This document shows, one piece after another, positions 45,479 to 54,869 of a stretch of DNA of 64,000 bases. The notes beneath the pieces are model-generated. The model was not told the origin of the DNA. It saw only the letters and a list, made by a program, of their open reading frames with translations, and did no database searches. A program made the translations under genes and the position numbers. The stretch is from JACSRF01 sp963695505 (GTDB lineage Bacteria; Chloroflexota; Anaerolineae; Promineifilales; Promineifilaceae): NCBI GenBank assembly GCA_963695505.1, contig CAVOGX010000001.1, positions 218,560 through 282,559 on the forward strand, read 5' to 3'. The first letter of the stretch is position 1. Each line of letters starts with the position of its first letter.

Positions 45479-45981
45479 GCTGATGTGCATGAAAAAGGGG
45501 AAAAGTGGGTGCGAAAGGACTTGAACCCCTGACCTCACGGATGTGAACTATGAAACCTCAATCCGCGTCCCTGATGCCCATTCCCCAGAGGTAGATCGCT
45601 TTAACAAAGGACCATTTTGCGAGGAACCATGAGACCTGATTTGCATATGATATTGCAATCAGCTTCTGGCCGCAAAGCCGCCTTCCAAGATGCTGGATTT
45701 AAGAGTTGGTTTTGCGAATTTAAGCGTCGCCGTACTCTGATTATCATTATTTCTCTTACAATAGATTTTTGAAGATTCTGATGCACCGTTTGGCCTGCGC
45801 AGTTTTGCCATTGAGTGGAATCGCAGGGAAGTTTCTTCACGGTGGATCGTGTGGTATAGAAAGTGTCAATTGATTGTTTTTCTGGCGTAAAAACAGCGAT
45901 ATACGTGTCCACCGATGCCATAATTGGTACGATTCATCACCTACCACTCAAAACATTCGAAGGAGGGGGGACTACACTTAT
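45479..45981. other. Gene-free stretch with a tRNA 3'-end-like sequence
   Basis: About 500 bp. On the minus strand GGGGTTCAAGTCC with a following CGCACCCA (45505-45535) looks like the T-arm and 3' end of a tRNA, but no matching 5' half or anticodon arm can be folded. Such fragments are left when elements insert into tRNA genes. A 106-codon minus frame at 45601-45921 is not convincing. The 3' end has the leader of the glycosidase gene. Confidence 0.4.
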
Positions 45982-48069
45982 ATGAACAAAGCATTTATAG
46001 ATACAATGCGATGGGCGCAAATCACCTTCACAGAAGATGACCCTATCAAGATTGATCTTGATTTCTGGATTGATTATCTGGATCGCATTTATGCTGATGG
46101 GGTTGTACTCAGTACCGGAGGGTACATTGCCTATCATCCGAGCAAGGTACCTTATCAATATGTGAGCAGATATCTAAACGGAGGTGATCTATTTGGAGAA
46201 GCCGTTGAACGGGCGCGATCACGTGGTATGAGTGTGATTGCAAGGACAGACCCCCATGCAATGCATCAGGAGAGTTATGAAGCACATCCTGAATGGGCAA
46301 TGGTGCAGGCAGACGGCAAAGCAAGGCCACACTGGTCTATGCCAGGAGCATGGGTAACATGTGCACTCGGTCCATACAATTTTGAGTTTATGAACGAAGT
46401 CAATTGCGAAATAGTTCGTGAGTATGGTGTTGATGGTCTGTTTGGTAATCGTTGGGCGGGTAGCGGCTTTTGCTATTGTGATAACTGTCGCGAGAATTTC
46501 CGTGAATTTAGTGGTATTGAACTACCCACTATTCATTCTATGACTGAGCCAGCTTACCGTCAGTATCTTATGTGGCGTGAGCAACGTCTCTTTGATCTTT
46601 GGCAACAGTGGGACGATGCTATCCGTGTGATTAATCCTGAAAGCCATTATATTCCTAATTCTGGCGGCGGAGCACTCAGCGATCTAAATATGAAAATGGC
46701 TGCGGAACGCGCGGAAATTCTGTTCGCAGATCGTCAGTCCCGGCGTGGGACGATGATGCCATGGGCATCGGGAATGAATGCGAAAGAATTTAGAGCAACG
46801 ATGGGTGATAAGCCCGTTGGTGGCATCTTCAGCGTCGGTATAGAAGAACCACATCGCTGGAAAGACTCTGTGCAGAGTGATGCTGAAATGCGTGTGTGGG
46901 TGGCGGATTCGATCGCCAGTGGAATGCGACCCTGGTTTACTAAGTTCTGTGGGCAAATTTTTGATGATCGCTGGCTACCTGTAGTGGAATCGATCTATCG
47001 CTTTCACAAAAAGCTGGAACCTTACATGCGTGATCAACAATCGCTCGCACAGGTTGGACTGGTTTATTCACAACAAACTGCGCGCTGGTACGGGGGCGAC
47101 AATCCACGAGAGACTGTCGAACATCATTTACTAGGCATCTACCATGCTCTGATTGAAGCACGGATTCCCTTTGATATGGTGCATTCAGAGGATTTATCAC
47201 GCATTGACCGCTATAAGACACTGATATTGCCTAACATTGCTGTACTCTCACAAGAGCAATGTGATCGACTACACGAGTTTGTGGCCAATGGAGGAAGCCT
47301 AGTAGCAACGCATCATACCTCACTGTATGATGTTGATGGTGCTCAGCGCGATAACTTTGGTCTGACTGATCTTTTTGGTGTCGATTATGCTAACAGCACC
47401 ATCGGCCCTATCAAAAACTCTTATATCAACCTCGAAGGAGACGCGGCAGCTGGAGACCGTCACGCACTATTGCGTGGCATGGATCGTACACAGCGAATTA
47501 TCAATGGAGTTTATCAAGTGCAAGTAACGCCTCATATATCGTTTGATGGACTGCCACTAACGCTAGTTCCTGCTTATCCGGATTTACCCATGGAAGAAGC
47601 TTACCCTCGTGAGGCACACACCGATATTCCGCAGGTATATTTACGCGAGATTGGGAAAGGACGTATTGTCTACTTTCCCTGGGATATTGACCGCACCTTC
47701 TGGGAGGTGATGAGCCCCGATCATGGATTGCTTTTACAAAATGCCGTCAAATGGGCAACAAATCAGCCTTTTGTAGCACAAGTCGAGGGGCCAGGTATCC
47801 TTGATGTAAATGTATGGGGGCACCACAATGCGATGACAGTTCATATGGTTAATCTGACTAATCCGATGATGATGAAAGGTCCTATGCGCGAACTTATATC
47901 GCCAGGAGAACAGAAGGTGCACATCCAACTACCCACAGATTCGCGCCTGCGGCGTGTGCAGTTATTAAAGCTAGATATGATTCCAGCTTATGAACGTGAG
48001 GGCAATATCCTGACATTAAAGGTGCCGTCAATTCTCGATCATGAGGTAATCGCGTTGGATTTTCAATAG
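45982..48069 (+). CDS. Putative glycoside hydrolase (GHL6-like with beta-galactosidase trimerisation domain)
   Basis: A 695-residue protein from the ATG at 45982, preceded by GAAGGAGGGG. Residues about 1-330 form a TIM-barrel-like part (VVLSTGGYIAYHP, RARSRGMSVIARTDPHAMH, EYGVDGLFGNRWAG, CYCDNCRENFREFSGIELP). This is the pattern of hypothetical glycosidase family GHL6. Residues about 370-560 resemble the trimerisation domain of beta-galactosidases (LIEARIPFDMVHSEDL, YKTLILPNIAVLSQEQCDRLHEFVANGGSLVATHHTSLYD). No signal peptide, so it acts inside the cell. Substrate unknown. It converges with a second hydrolase. Confidence 0.75.
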   Translation: MNKAFIDTMRWAQITFTEDDPIKIDLDFWIDYLDRIYADGVVLSTGGYIAYHPSKVPYQYVSRYLNGGDLFGEAVERARSRGMSVIARTDPHAMHQESYEAHPEWAMVQADGKARPHWSMPGAWVTCALGPYNFEFMNEVNCEIVREYGVDGLFGNRWAGSGFCYCDNCRENFREFSGIELPTIHSMTEPAYRQYLMWREQRLFDLWQQWDDAIRVINPESHYIPNSGGGALSDLNMKMAAERAEILFADRQSRRGTMMPWASGMNAKEFRATMGDKPVGGIFSVGIEEPHRWKDSVQSDAEMRVWVADSIASGMRPWFTKFCGQIFDDRWLPVVESIYRFHKKLEPYMRDQQSLAQVGLVYSQQTARWYGGDNPRETVEHHLLGIYHALIEARIPFDMVHSEDLSRIDRYKTLILPNIAVLSQEQCDRLHEFVANGGSLVATHHTSLYDVDGAQRDNFGLTDLFGVDYANSTIGPIKNSYINLEGDAAAGDRHALLRGMDRTQRIINGVYQVQVTPHISFDGLPLTLVPAYPDLPMEEAYPREAHTDIPQVYLREIGKGRIVYFPWDIDRTFWEVMSPDHGLLLQNAVKWATNQPFVAQVEGPGILDVNVWGHHNAMTVHMVNLTNPMMMKGPMRELISPGEQKVHIQLPTDSRLRRVQLLKLDMIPAYEREGNILTLKVPSILDHEVIALDFQ

Positions 48070-48121
48070 TAAGAGCTCTGCACACTATTTGGCCGAGTGA
48101 AGAAAGTTGCCTACGCTCAGT

Positions 48122-49384
48122 TCACTTTCCAATTTTCTCGATCACTTTACCATCGAACTGTCTGATACGTGCCATGAATTCCCGATCATTGGGCTGCATG
48201 AAGATCGGCTTTTGGATCCACGTTTCGACATATTCAGGATAGAACGGCTCCTCATAGGCGATGCCCATTGGCATTCCATTGCGGAAGTATTCAACTGTAT
48301 CGATTTTTTCAGGATAGAGCGCCGCCAGACGAATCCAGCGTTTGTCATCCTGGATTTTGTTTGGCTCCAGTCCCTGAAGGTAATATTGATCTTCTTCAGG
48401 GATTGGATCAAGCTTGATGCCAATCCCGTCGGCCATCCGATGCGCGAAGAAAGTGTCCTCACCAGGCGTAATCGCCCAATCTGCCGGAACATCCTGTTTG
48501 GTATGATTGTTGTAGTAGCCCCAGGAAGTTTGCGTTTGATACGCGACCTTGAGCTGCGTAAAGCAGGGTGAGTCCTCGTTACAGACAATCGGCTTATCAA
48601 GGTTCCAACTCTGAACCTTGCGAATGAGGTTATAGTAACGCTGGCGATGCAAGCCATTGCCGTGTATAAGAATGACATCGCTCGCTTCAGCGACTTCACG
48701 ATTAGCGTAGCCGCCGGTCCCGCTCGATCCGACCAGCAGCCCACCGGATTCCTGGCGGGCCAAGTCGATCAGCGAAGCGATACCTTCATCGGACTGTATA
48801 ATCGGATGCATGTGGAAACCGGACAGGTTGTACTCGTTAGCCACTTCAATGATGACGTTCGTATAACCGCCGTCCTTCAGAAAGCGGGACGCGCCGATCA
48901 CAGCATTGCGTACCGCACGTCCATCCTGCAAGCGCAATCCCTGCGACGCGTATAAGAAGCTGACAATGACGACCATCCCGATGTCATCCGCAGCTTTGAT
49001 TAGTCTATCGAGCCGCCCCGCATAGGCTGGATCGAAAGAACGACCATCCGTGCCATACGGGTTGTTATCAATCGTGCTCCAATCATCGAGTGTCAGAACG
49101 GGACCGCCGCCCTGCAAACCGACAGTGAAGGCGCGCAGTCCATGGTCATACCACTGTGGCAGCGCCGCAATCAGCCGGTCTGTATTGGCTGCTGGGTCCC
49201 ACGTGTCGTGCCCGAAGATCGCAAAGCGCTCGGGAGCCGCTTTGTCATCGAAGATCCCCTGGATAAAGCGGGCATTCATCAGCAGTCCGTGGGCATCTTG
49301 ATTGGAACCTTCAATTTCAGAATAAGTCGGTTGGCCGTTGATCAAGAATTTTGTGTTTTCAGTATCAATCAATGTTTTTGTCAT
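48122..49384 (-). CDS. Putative clan GH-A glycoside hydrolase (cellulase-like)
   Basis: A 420-residue protein starting MTKTLIDTENTKFLINGQPTY. FLINGQPTYSEIEGSNQD is the usual start of clan GH-A enzymes. VIIEVANEYNLS places the acid/base Glu after an Asn-like position and KPIVCNEDSP carries the likely nucleophile Glu. No signal peptide. It converges with the other glycosidase and lies just 3' of a remnant sugar ABC permease, so it is part of a carbohydrate-use locus. Specificity unknown. Confidence 0.7.
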   Translation of the reverse strand: MTKTLIDTENTKFLINGQPTYSEIEGSNQDAHGLLMNARFIQGIFDDKAAPERFAIFGHDTWDPAANTDRLIAALPQWYDHGLRAFTVGLQGGGPVLTLDDWSTIDNNPYGTDGRSFDPAYAGRLDRLIKAADDIGMVVIVSFLYASQGLRLQDGRAVRNAVIGASRFLKDGGYTNVIIEVANEYNLSGFHMHPIIQSDEGIASLIDLARQESGGLLVGSSGTGGYANREVAEASDVILIHGNGLHRQRYYNLIRKVQSWNLDKPIVCNEDSPCFTQLKVAYQTQTSWGYYNNHTKQDVPADWAITPGEDTFFAHRMADGIGIKLDPIPEEDQYYLQGLEPNKIQDDKRWIRLAALYPEKIDTVEYFRNGMPMGIAYEEPFYPEYVETWIQKPIFMQPNDREFMARIRQFDGKVIEKIGK

Positions 49385-49426
49385 GATGTCTCTGTCGAAG
49401 AAACTATACTTCAATCAATGAGTGGA

Positions 49427-49580
49427 TCATCCTTTGAGTGCACCGGCGGAAAGGCCATTAATCATGTAGCGCTGCAAGAAGATGAACAAAATCACAGCGG
49501 GGTTGTCGCGAGGACGCAGGCCGCCATGAACACATTCGCATTCTGAATCGTGCCGCCTTCGCCCATGAACTCGCACAAGC
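49427..49580 (-). pseudogene. C-terminal fragment of a carbohydrate ABC transporter permease
   Basis: An open minus-strand frame encodes MGEGGTIQNANVFMAACVLATTPL and then VILFIFLQRYMINGLSAGALKG followed by TGA (49427-49429). This is the end of a MalG-type sugar permease (typical LQRYFxxGLxxGAVKG). The rest has been replaced by transposon DNA from about 49590. Confidence 0.7.
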
Positions 49581-49596
49581 CAACCTACATTTTCAC

Positions 49597-49856
49597 CGTG
49601 GCGTTTAGCCTTGGTGACGTAGATGCAGGTTGCAGAGAATCTGAGTGATCGCCAAGCCGCGGATGTCGTGCGGGATCGACTAACCTGGAAATATGCGCTG
49701 AGCTTATCGCTGACAGATACAGGGTTTGATTATTCATTTTTATGCGAATTCCGTCAAAGGTTGTTAAATCACGGTTCAGCCCAACGGCTGTTAGATTTGT
49801 TCTTGTTGCACCTGAGTGAAAAAGGTTGGTCGATATATAACTTGCTTGGGTGCTGA
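49597..49856 (+). pseudogene. IS1182-family transposase N-terminal remnant
   Basis: Encodes PWRLALVT, a stop, then MQVAENLSDRQAADVVRDRL and TWKYALSLSLTDTGFDYSFLCEFRQRLL. This parallels the intact IS1182 transposase at 62269-63915 (PWRLALVTIMQFMENLSDRQAADAVRARIDWKY), but is divergent enough to be an older, different copy. Truncated by the IS3 fragment at 49851. Confidence 0.75.
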
Positions 49857-50241
49857 TCCCCAAATCTTGGACATGAGATAATGTGACATGTTGACCTCAG
49901 CGGCTGAATTAGCAAAGATACAGTTTGAGGAGGTCAACATGGCGAAGTCATATCCGGCGAAATTGAAGTTCCAGATCGTGCTCGAAGCACTCCAGAGCGA
50001 GAAGTCCACAGCCCAGATTGCCAAGGCCTACGTTGTGCATCCCAATTCGCTGAGCAAGTGGAAGCGCGAGTTCATAGCCAACGGGGCGGAGGTCTTTGCC
50101 AAGGATGGCACCGTCGCCGAGTATGAGCGGCGCATTGCCGATCTGGAGCAACTGCTCGGCAAGAAAGAGGTCGAGATCGCGCCTTTAAAAAAACTTTCTC
50201 GGCCGCACGAAATGAGCACGACGGACAAGGGGTTCGACTAG
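49851..50241 (+). mobile_element. IS3-family fragment with orfA
   Basis: Starts with an IS3-like left end at about 49851-49874 (GATCCCCAAATCTTGGACAT). The orfA gene begins at the ATG 49939 (AAGSYPAKLKFQ-like MAKSYPAKLKFQIVLEALQSE) after GGAGG, has the HTH (STAQIAKAYVVHPNSLSKWKREF) and a leucine-zipper-like ADLEQLLGKKEVEIA. It ends at 50241 after a TTTAAAAAAAC run, the kind of A-run used for frameshifting to orfB. No orfB follows, so the element is cut short. Confidence 0.7.
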
Positions 50242-50478
50242 GATACGAACAGCAAACGGCCACGCAAATTGCTTAAATGCGGTGTTTTCCTGTGATAAAG
50301 GGTACTGTGCATTTCTACGCAGAAATATATGCTAAGAACACCAACAAAAACATCCCCCAATACCCCCCTTCTTCTTCAAAAAGTCAATTTCTTGACTACT
50401 TTATTTCCCCATTTGTATTAGACAATTCCATAGGGTGCACATCTGATAGCAAGTAGTAACTTCAAATATATTTCTTAC

Positions 50479-50507
50479 TTGACATTTTTGGTCACAATTT
50501 ATATACT
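50479..50507 (+). promoter_or_regulatory. Strong sigma-70-type promoter of the padR operon
   Basis: TTGACA (50479-50484), 17 bp spacer, TATACT (50502-50507): near-consensus. The start of transcription would fall at about 50514, right at the palindromic operator, in an AT-rich region (50242-50548) that holds no gene. Confidence 0.75.
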
Positions 50508-50515
50508 TTCAACAA

Positions 50516-50533
50516 TTAGTCACTAGTGACTAA
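50516..50533. promoter_or_regulatory. Perfect 18 bp palindromic operator
   Basis: TTAGTCACTAGTGACTAA is a perfect palindrome just downstream of the -10 box and 16 bp before the padR ATG. It is ideally placed for autorepression by the PadR protein. Confidence 0.75.
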
Positions 50534-50548
50534 TCACAAGGAACTAAA

Positions 50549-51055
50549 ATGGAAAAGAAACTGCTTTTACTTGGCACATTACGTGCTCACGAAATGCATG
50601 GTTATCAGCTCAACGAAATGTTACAGCAAAGTGTAGGCTTGCCGATCAAATTGACCAAACCAAACGCCTACAAGTTACTCAATAAAATGGAGCAAGATGG
50701 TTGGATCACTTATCGTGAAGAGCAAGAAGGCAATCGTCCGCCACGTCGTGTATACAAGATCACAGATGAAGGGGAAATCGCTTTTCAGCATATGCTGCGC
50801 AAAAGTTTGGCCGCGTACTCAGTTCCTGAATTCCCAAGTACGGTGGTTTTCAATTTTCTGGAGTTATTACCAACGGATGAGGCCATTGCTCTGTTGCAGC
50901 AGCGTCGGGAAAAAATTATTACCCATTTCAATGAAGTGGCTGAAATACCAGATGAAATGCGGGAAGCTCATTTGAGCGTTGAGTATCTTTTCCGGTTTTA
51001 TCAAACCGAAATTGAATGGTTGGATGAAATTATTGCTCAGTTGAGCGAATCCTAA
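50549..51055 (+). CDS. PadR-family transcriptional regulator
   Basis: A 168-residue PadR protein: winged helix LLLLGTLRAHEMHGYQLNEMLQQ, then KPNAYKLLNKMEQDGWITYREEQEGNRPPRRVYKITDEGEIAF with the wing, and a C-terminal helical dimerisation region. It is first in an operon with an ABC exporter, and PadR regulators commonly control such pumps. Its promoter carries a perfect palindrome (50516-50533), the likely binding site. Confidence 0.9.
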   Translation: MEKKLLLLGTLRAHEMHGYQLNEMLQQSVGLPIKLTKPNAYKLLNKMEQDGWITYREEQEGNRPPRRVYKITDEGEIAFQHMLRKSLAAYSVPEFPSTVVFNFLELLPTDEAIALLQQRREKIITHFNEVAEIPDEMREAHLSVEYLFRFYQTEIEWLDEIIAQLSES

Positions 51056-51157
51056 ATTCTCAAAAGACTCAAAATTTCATAAATAGTTGAACTGACTGAA
51101 AACAATCTCAGTCCAGGTATTGCTTGCTGCCTATGAACAGCAATAGAGAGGAAACCT

Positions 51158-52108
51158 ATGAATAATAAAATTGCCATTGAAACGCAGGGATTGACTAAAA
51201 GGTATGATGAAGACGTATTGGCGGTAGATGGTGTGGATCTGGCTATTCCCACCAATAGCATTTATGCACTGCTGGGGCCAAATGGAGCCGGGAAAACGAC
51301 AACGGTTTCCTTGCTCACTACACTGATTAAACCCACTGATGGAACGGCCAAAATCGCCGGCTTCGATGTGGTCAAACAAGCGGTGAAGTCCGCTCACGTA
51401 TTGGCGTCACCTTTCAGGAGATCGTGCTTGACCCTGATTTAACAGGACGCGAATCTTTAGATTTTCACGGCCGTTTATACAACATGTCTAAGCCCAAACG
51501 CGAAGCAAAAATCAAAGAGCTGTTGCAGCTCGTCGAGTTGGAAGACGCGGCAGACCGGCGCACGAACACGTACTCCGGCGGCATGAAACGCCGTTTGGAA
51601 CTGGCTCGCGGACTGATGACTGAACCGGATGTGTTGTTTCTCGACGAGCCTACTCAGGGGTTGGATCCGCAGAATCGAGCCAACATCTGGGAATATATCC
51701 GCAATTTGCAGGCCAACAGTAACATCACATTGCTACTGACGACGCATTACATGGATGAAGCAGAAGCTTTGGCAGACAAGGTGGGGATTATTGATAACGG
51801 CCGTTTTATTGCCGAAGGGGCGCCACAAGAATTAATCAATGAAATGGGAGCTGATGTTTTTCAAATAGAAGGGTCGGGAAACCAGGAAGCCTTTATCGAC
51901 CAGATCAAGCGAGCTGCCCTTTGTCCAGGCCGTCAACACCAACAACGACATGATGCAAATTAGCGCCGGTGAAGGCAGTGGTCGTCTGGTTGAAATTGTC
52001 AAAGCGTCACAAGCTGTTGACTTTCACATCGAAGACGTTTCCCTGGCAAAGCCAACCCTCGGCGATGTTTTCCTCAAATACACAGGGCGTCAATTACGAG
52101 ATAAATAA
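51158..52108 (+). CDS. ABC transporter ATP-binding protein, DrrA-like, two frameshifts
   Basis: ABC-2 type exporter ATPase. First part: Walker A GPNGAGKTT in YALLGPNGAGKTTTVSLL. The frame changes near 51400 and continues as GVTFQEIVLDPDLTGRESLDFHGRLYNM (Q-loop), signature YSGGMKRRLELARGL, Walker B VLFLDEPTQGLDP and TTHYMDEAE. A second change near 51910 leads to FVQAVNTNNDMMQISAGEG and the end VFLKYTGRQLRDK with TAA at 52106-52108. About 316 residues after repair, normal for daunorubicin-type (DrrA) ATPases. Both breaks look like indel errors. Confidence 0.82.
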
Positions 52109-52158
52109 GGCAATAGCTAGCGACTGATTTGCTAACAGTTGTTCCAAAGGAGATTGCA

Positions 52159-52940
52159 ATGAGTGCATCACTCGTTTTGTGGCAAAAACAGATGAAGAAA
52201 AGCCTCGTACACAGCGAGGAAATTGTCGGAACATTGATCCAGCCCATTTTGTGGGTGGTTTTGTTTGGCGTAGGTATGAGGAGCTTAATGGGGGCAGTCG
52301 GTCCGGGTGAAGGTGATGGGTATATGACCTTTGTTTTGCCTGGCATCGTCGCCCTTACTGTCGTCGGTGGTGCAATTGGCGGCGGCTCCGCCTGGCTCAA
52401 TGAACGGCTGATGGGGATTGTAAAAGAGTATCTTGTTGCGCCCATTCCCCGCCTGAGTATTTTGATGGGCAATGCCTTGAGCATCACCACCAAAGTATTG
52501 ATTCAATCCATCATTATCATGCTCGTAGGCGTTTTGATGGGCGCCGAAATTAAGCGCGAACCCATTGGGTTGGCTGGGTGGTTTCTTGCTTATTGCGGGG
52601 TATGGCATTGGTTTTTCTGGTATCGCGCTGGCCGTTGCTTCCAAAACGGACAGCTCAGAAGGGTATCACATGATGATCTTCATGTTGCAACTGCCGCTGC
52701 TTGTTCTGGAGCAACTCACTGTACCCGTTGGCAACGCTGCCAACCTGGATGCGGGTGGGAGCCATGCTCAACCCCACCACCTATGTCGTGACCGGTTTAC
52801 GTACCATTACGATGGCTCCCTCTGCCGATGTTGCTGATGTAGACACCATTGCCATTTGGATTTGTTTTGTCGTCATTGCCGCCTTTGCCGCTTCCGGCAT
52901 GGGCCTGGCGCTAAGAGCATTCAAATCGGCGATTAAATAA
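52159..52940 (+). CDS. ABC-2 type transporter permease, two frameshifts
   Basis: The permease partner of the preceding ATPase. It starts MSASLVLWQKQMKKSLVHSEEIVGTLIQPILW after AAAGGAGA. Frame one ends near 52595, the next holds FLLIAGYGIGFSGIALAVASKTDSSEGYHMMIFMLQLPLL to about 52700, and the third continues LYPLATLPTWMRVGAMLNPTTYVVTGLR to the stop at 52940. SSEGYHMMIFMLQLPLLF-like and LNPTTYVVTGLR are typical of DrrB/ABC-2 permeases with six helices. About 260 residues after repair. Likely exports a hydrophobic compound. Confidence 0.8.
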
Positions 52941-52968
52941 CAAACTATAGGAAACAGGAAATATTACG

Positions 52969-53976
52969 ATGAACAAACGATTCTTAAAACGCTTGGCAAA
53001 AATTCTGGGTATTATTTTTATTTTAATAATCTTGCTGCTTGCTGTCGGGCCATTTTTGATCCCAGTTGCGCCGCTTGAGGGGTTAGCTTCTGCCCAACAA
53101 GTTGCTACCAATGAAAGCGAATTTATTACGATTCCCTTTTCTGGAACTGACGGTATCGACATCCATTACATGAGCAACAACACAAATGCTACGGACGAGA
53201 CGCCCACATTTGTTTTGCTGCATGGATCAAATTTCAATTCCTATACGTGGACAGAAGTGTTCGACTTTTTCAGTCAGCAAGGCCAAGTGATCGCGTACGA
53301 TCAAATTCCCTATGGTCTAAGCGAAAAATTAGTCACTGGAGATTGGAGTGACCGAAATCCTTATTCGTCAGTGGCTGCTGTTGACCAACTGTTTTTGCTC
53401 CTGGACGAGCTCAACGTTGGGAATGCTGTCTTAGTTGGAAATTCGTATGGCGCTACATTGGCTGTCCAGGCTGCCCTGGCTCACCCCGAACGAGTGGATG
53501 CCCTAATACTTGTAGATGCTGCCGTTTATGTTGAAGAAGAGATGCCAGCTTGGTTATTCGATCTGCCACAAATGGGCCGCCTTGGGCCCCTGTTTGCTCG
53601 TCAATTGGGACAAAGCGAAGCCTTCATTCGTCAAACATATCTGAATCCTGAGCAAATCAGTGATGAGCGAATGGCGCTTACAATGATCCAAACCCAAGTT
53701 CAAGATTGGGATATGGCTTATTGGGAATACCTTCGGGTTTGGGGTCTCGACACACCTGACTACATAATGCGTATTCCGGAAATTCAACAGCCTGTTTTGG
53801 TCGTATCAGGCGACAGTGATGCAATCGTACCTGTCTCAGATAGCCAAACGCTTCATTCAGAATTGCCAAATTCCGAACTGGTTATTTTGCCATCATGTGG
53901 GCATGTACCCCAAGAAGAATGCCCGGATATTTTTGAAGAAGCAGTAGGCGAATGGCTGAGTCAGACAAACAAATAG
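52969..53976 (+). CDS. Alpha/beta hydrolase with N-terminal membrane anchor
   Basis: A 335-residue protein. Residues about 13-32 (ILGIIFILIILLLAVGPFLI) are a signal anchor. The hydrolase fold has the oxyanion HGSNFNS, the nucleophile Ser159 in VGNSYGA, the acid in SGDSDAIVP and the His in CGHVPQEE. It follows the permease by 28 bp and is likely extracytoplasmic. Substrate unknown; context suggests handling of the exported or toxic compound. Confidence 0.85.
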   Translation: MNKRFLKRLAKILGIIFILIILLLAVGPFLIPVAPLEGLASAQQVATNESEFITIPFSGTDGIDIHYMSNNTNATDETPTFVLLHGSNFNSYTWTEVFDFFSQQGQVIAYDQIPYGLSEKLVTGDWSDRNPYSSVAAVDQLFLLLDELNVGNAVLVGNSYGATLAVQAALAHPERVDALILVDAAVYVEEEMPAWLFDLPQMGRLGPLFARQLGQSEAFIRQTYLNPEQISDERMALTMIQTQVQDWDMAYWEYLRVWGLDTPDYIMRIPEIQQPVLVVSGDSDAIVPVSDSQTLHSELPNSELVILPSCGHVPQEECPDIFEEAVGEWLSQTNK

Positions 53977-54056
53977 CCGTCGCTAATTGATAATTGACGA
54001 GAGACCTGCGCGGTTTCCAAAACCCCGTAAGTCTAAAGAAAAACAAGGAGTTAATA

Positions 54057-54852
54057 ATGGATCTGAAATTAAAAAACAAACGCGTCTTGGTAACAGGCAG
54101 TACTGGTGGTATCGGAGCTGGCATTGCTCAGAAGTTTGCTGAAGAAGGCGCAATTGTTGTTATCAACGGCCGTCGCGCCGAAGTCAGCAGAGCAAGTAGC
54201 CGCCTCAATTCGTGAAGCGGGTGGTCGGGCAATTGTGGCTGTAGGTGATTTGACCTCAGATGAGGCGGCAGACAAGGTCGTAGAAACGGCCGTTTCTCAA
54301 CTCGGTGGTATCGATATTCTGGTCAACAATGCGGCCGGTGGTAGCCATCAAAACGACCTGACCACACCAGCCGCGGATTGGCTGGCCAGTTACGATGTCA
54401 ATGTGCTGTCGATGGTGCGCCTGATCCAAAAAGTTCTGCCTACCATGCAAGCCCAAGGCTGGGGTCGGATCATCAATATCTCCAGTGGGGCTGCGGTACG
54501 GCCGTCACCGGGTATGGGCGCTTACTCAGCCACAAAAGCGGCCGTGAACAACCTCACCGTCAATTTCGCCCAGGGCGTGCAGCACGATGGCGTCACTATC
54601 AACACGGTTAGCCCTGGCGCAATCATCACTGATACTATGATTGAGATGGGACTGGCACAGGGCATGGGTGAGACGCCGGAGAACATCGTAGCGGCCATGG
54701 ACCAGATGATGGGAGATATGGCCCCCTTCAAGCGCATGGGGCGCGTAGACGAGATAGCCAACGTCGTACTCTTTCTGGCCAGTCCACTGGCAAGCTATGT
54801 CCACGGCACTAATATCCGTGTAGATGGCGGTTACGTACCAACGGTGAATTAG
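54057..54852 (+). CDS. Short-chain dehydrogenase/reductase, one frameshift
   Basis: A classical SDR. It starts MDLKLKNKRVLVTGSTGGIGAGIAQKF after AAGGAG: the NAD(P)-binding TGxxxGIG. One frame change near 54180 leads to KSAEQVAASIREAGGRAIVAVGDL. Further features are NNAAGG, the catalytic Ser in INISSGAAV, YSATK (Tyr and Lys) and an SDR end FLASPLASYVHGTNIRVDGGYVPTVN. About 265 residues. An Arg in INGRRAE suggests NADPH preference. Last gene of the PadR operon. It has three ACGGCCGT octamers. Confidence 0.87.
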
Positions 54853-54869
54853 CGATTTGGGGCGCTATT

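Noticed and set aside
45601..45921. A 106-codon minus frame before the glycosidase gene
   Set aside because: No ribosome site, mixed composition, no family; overlaps the leader of the next gene.
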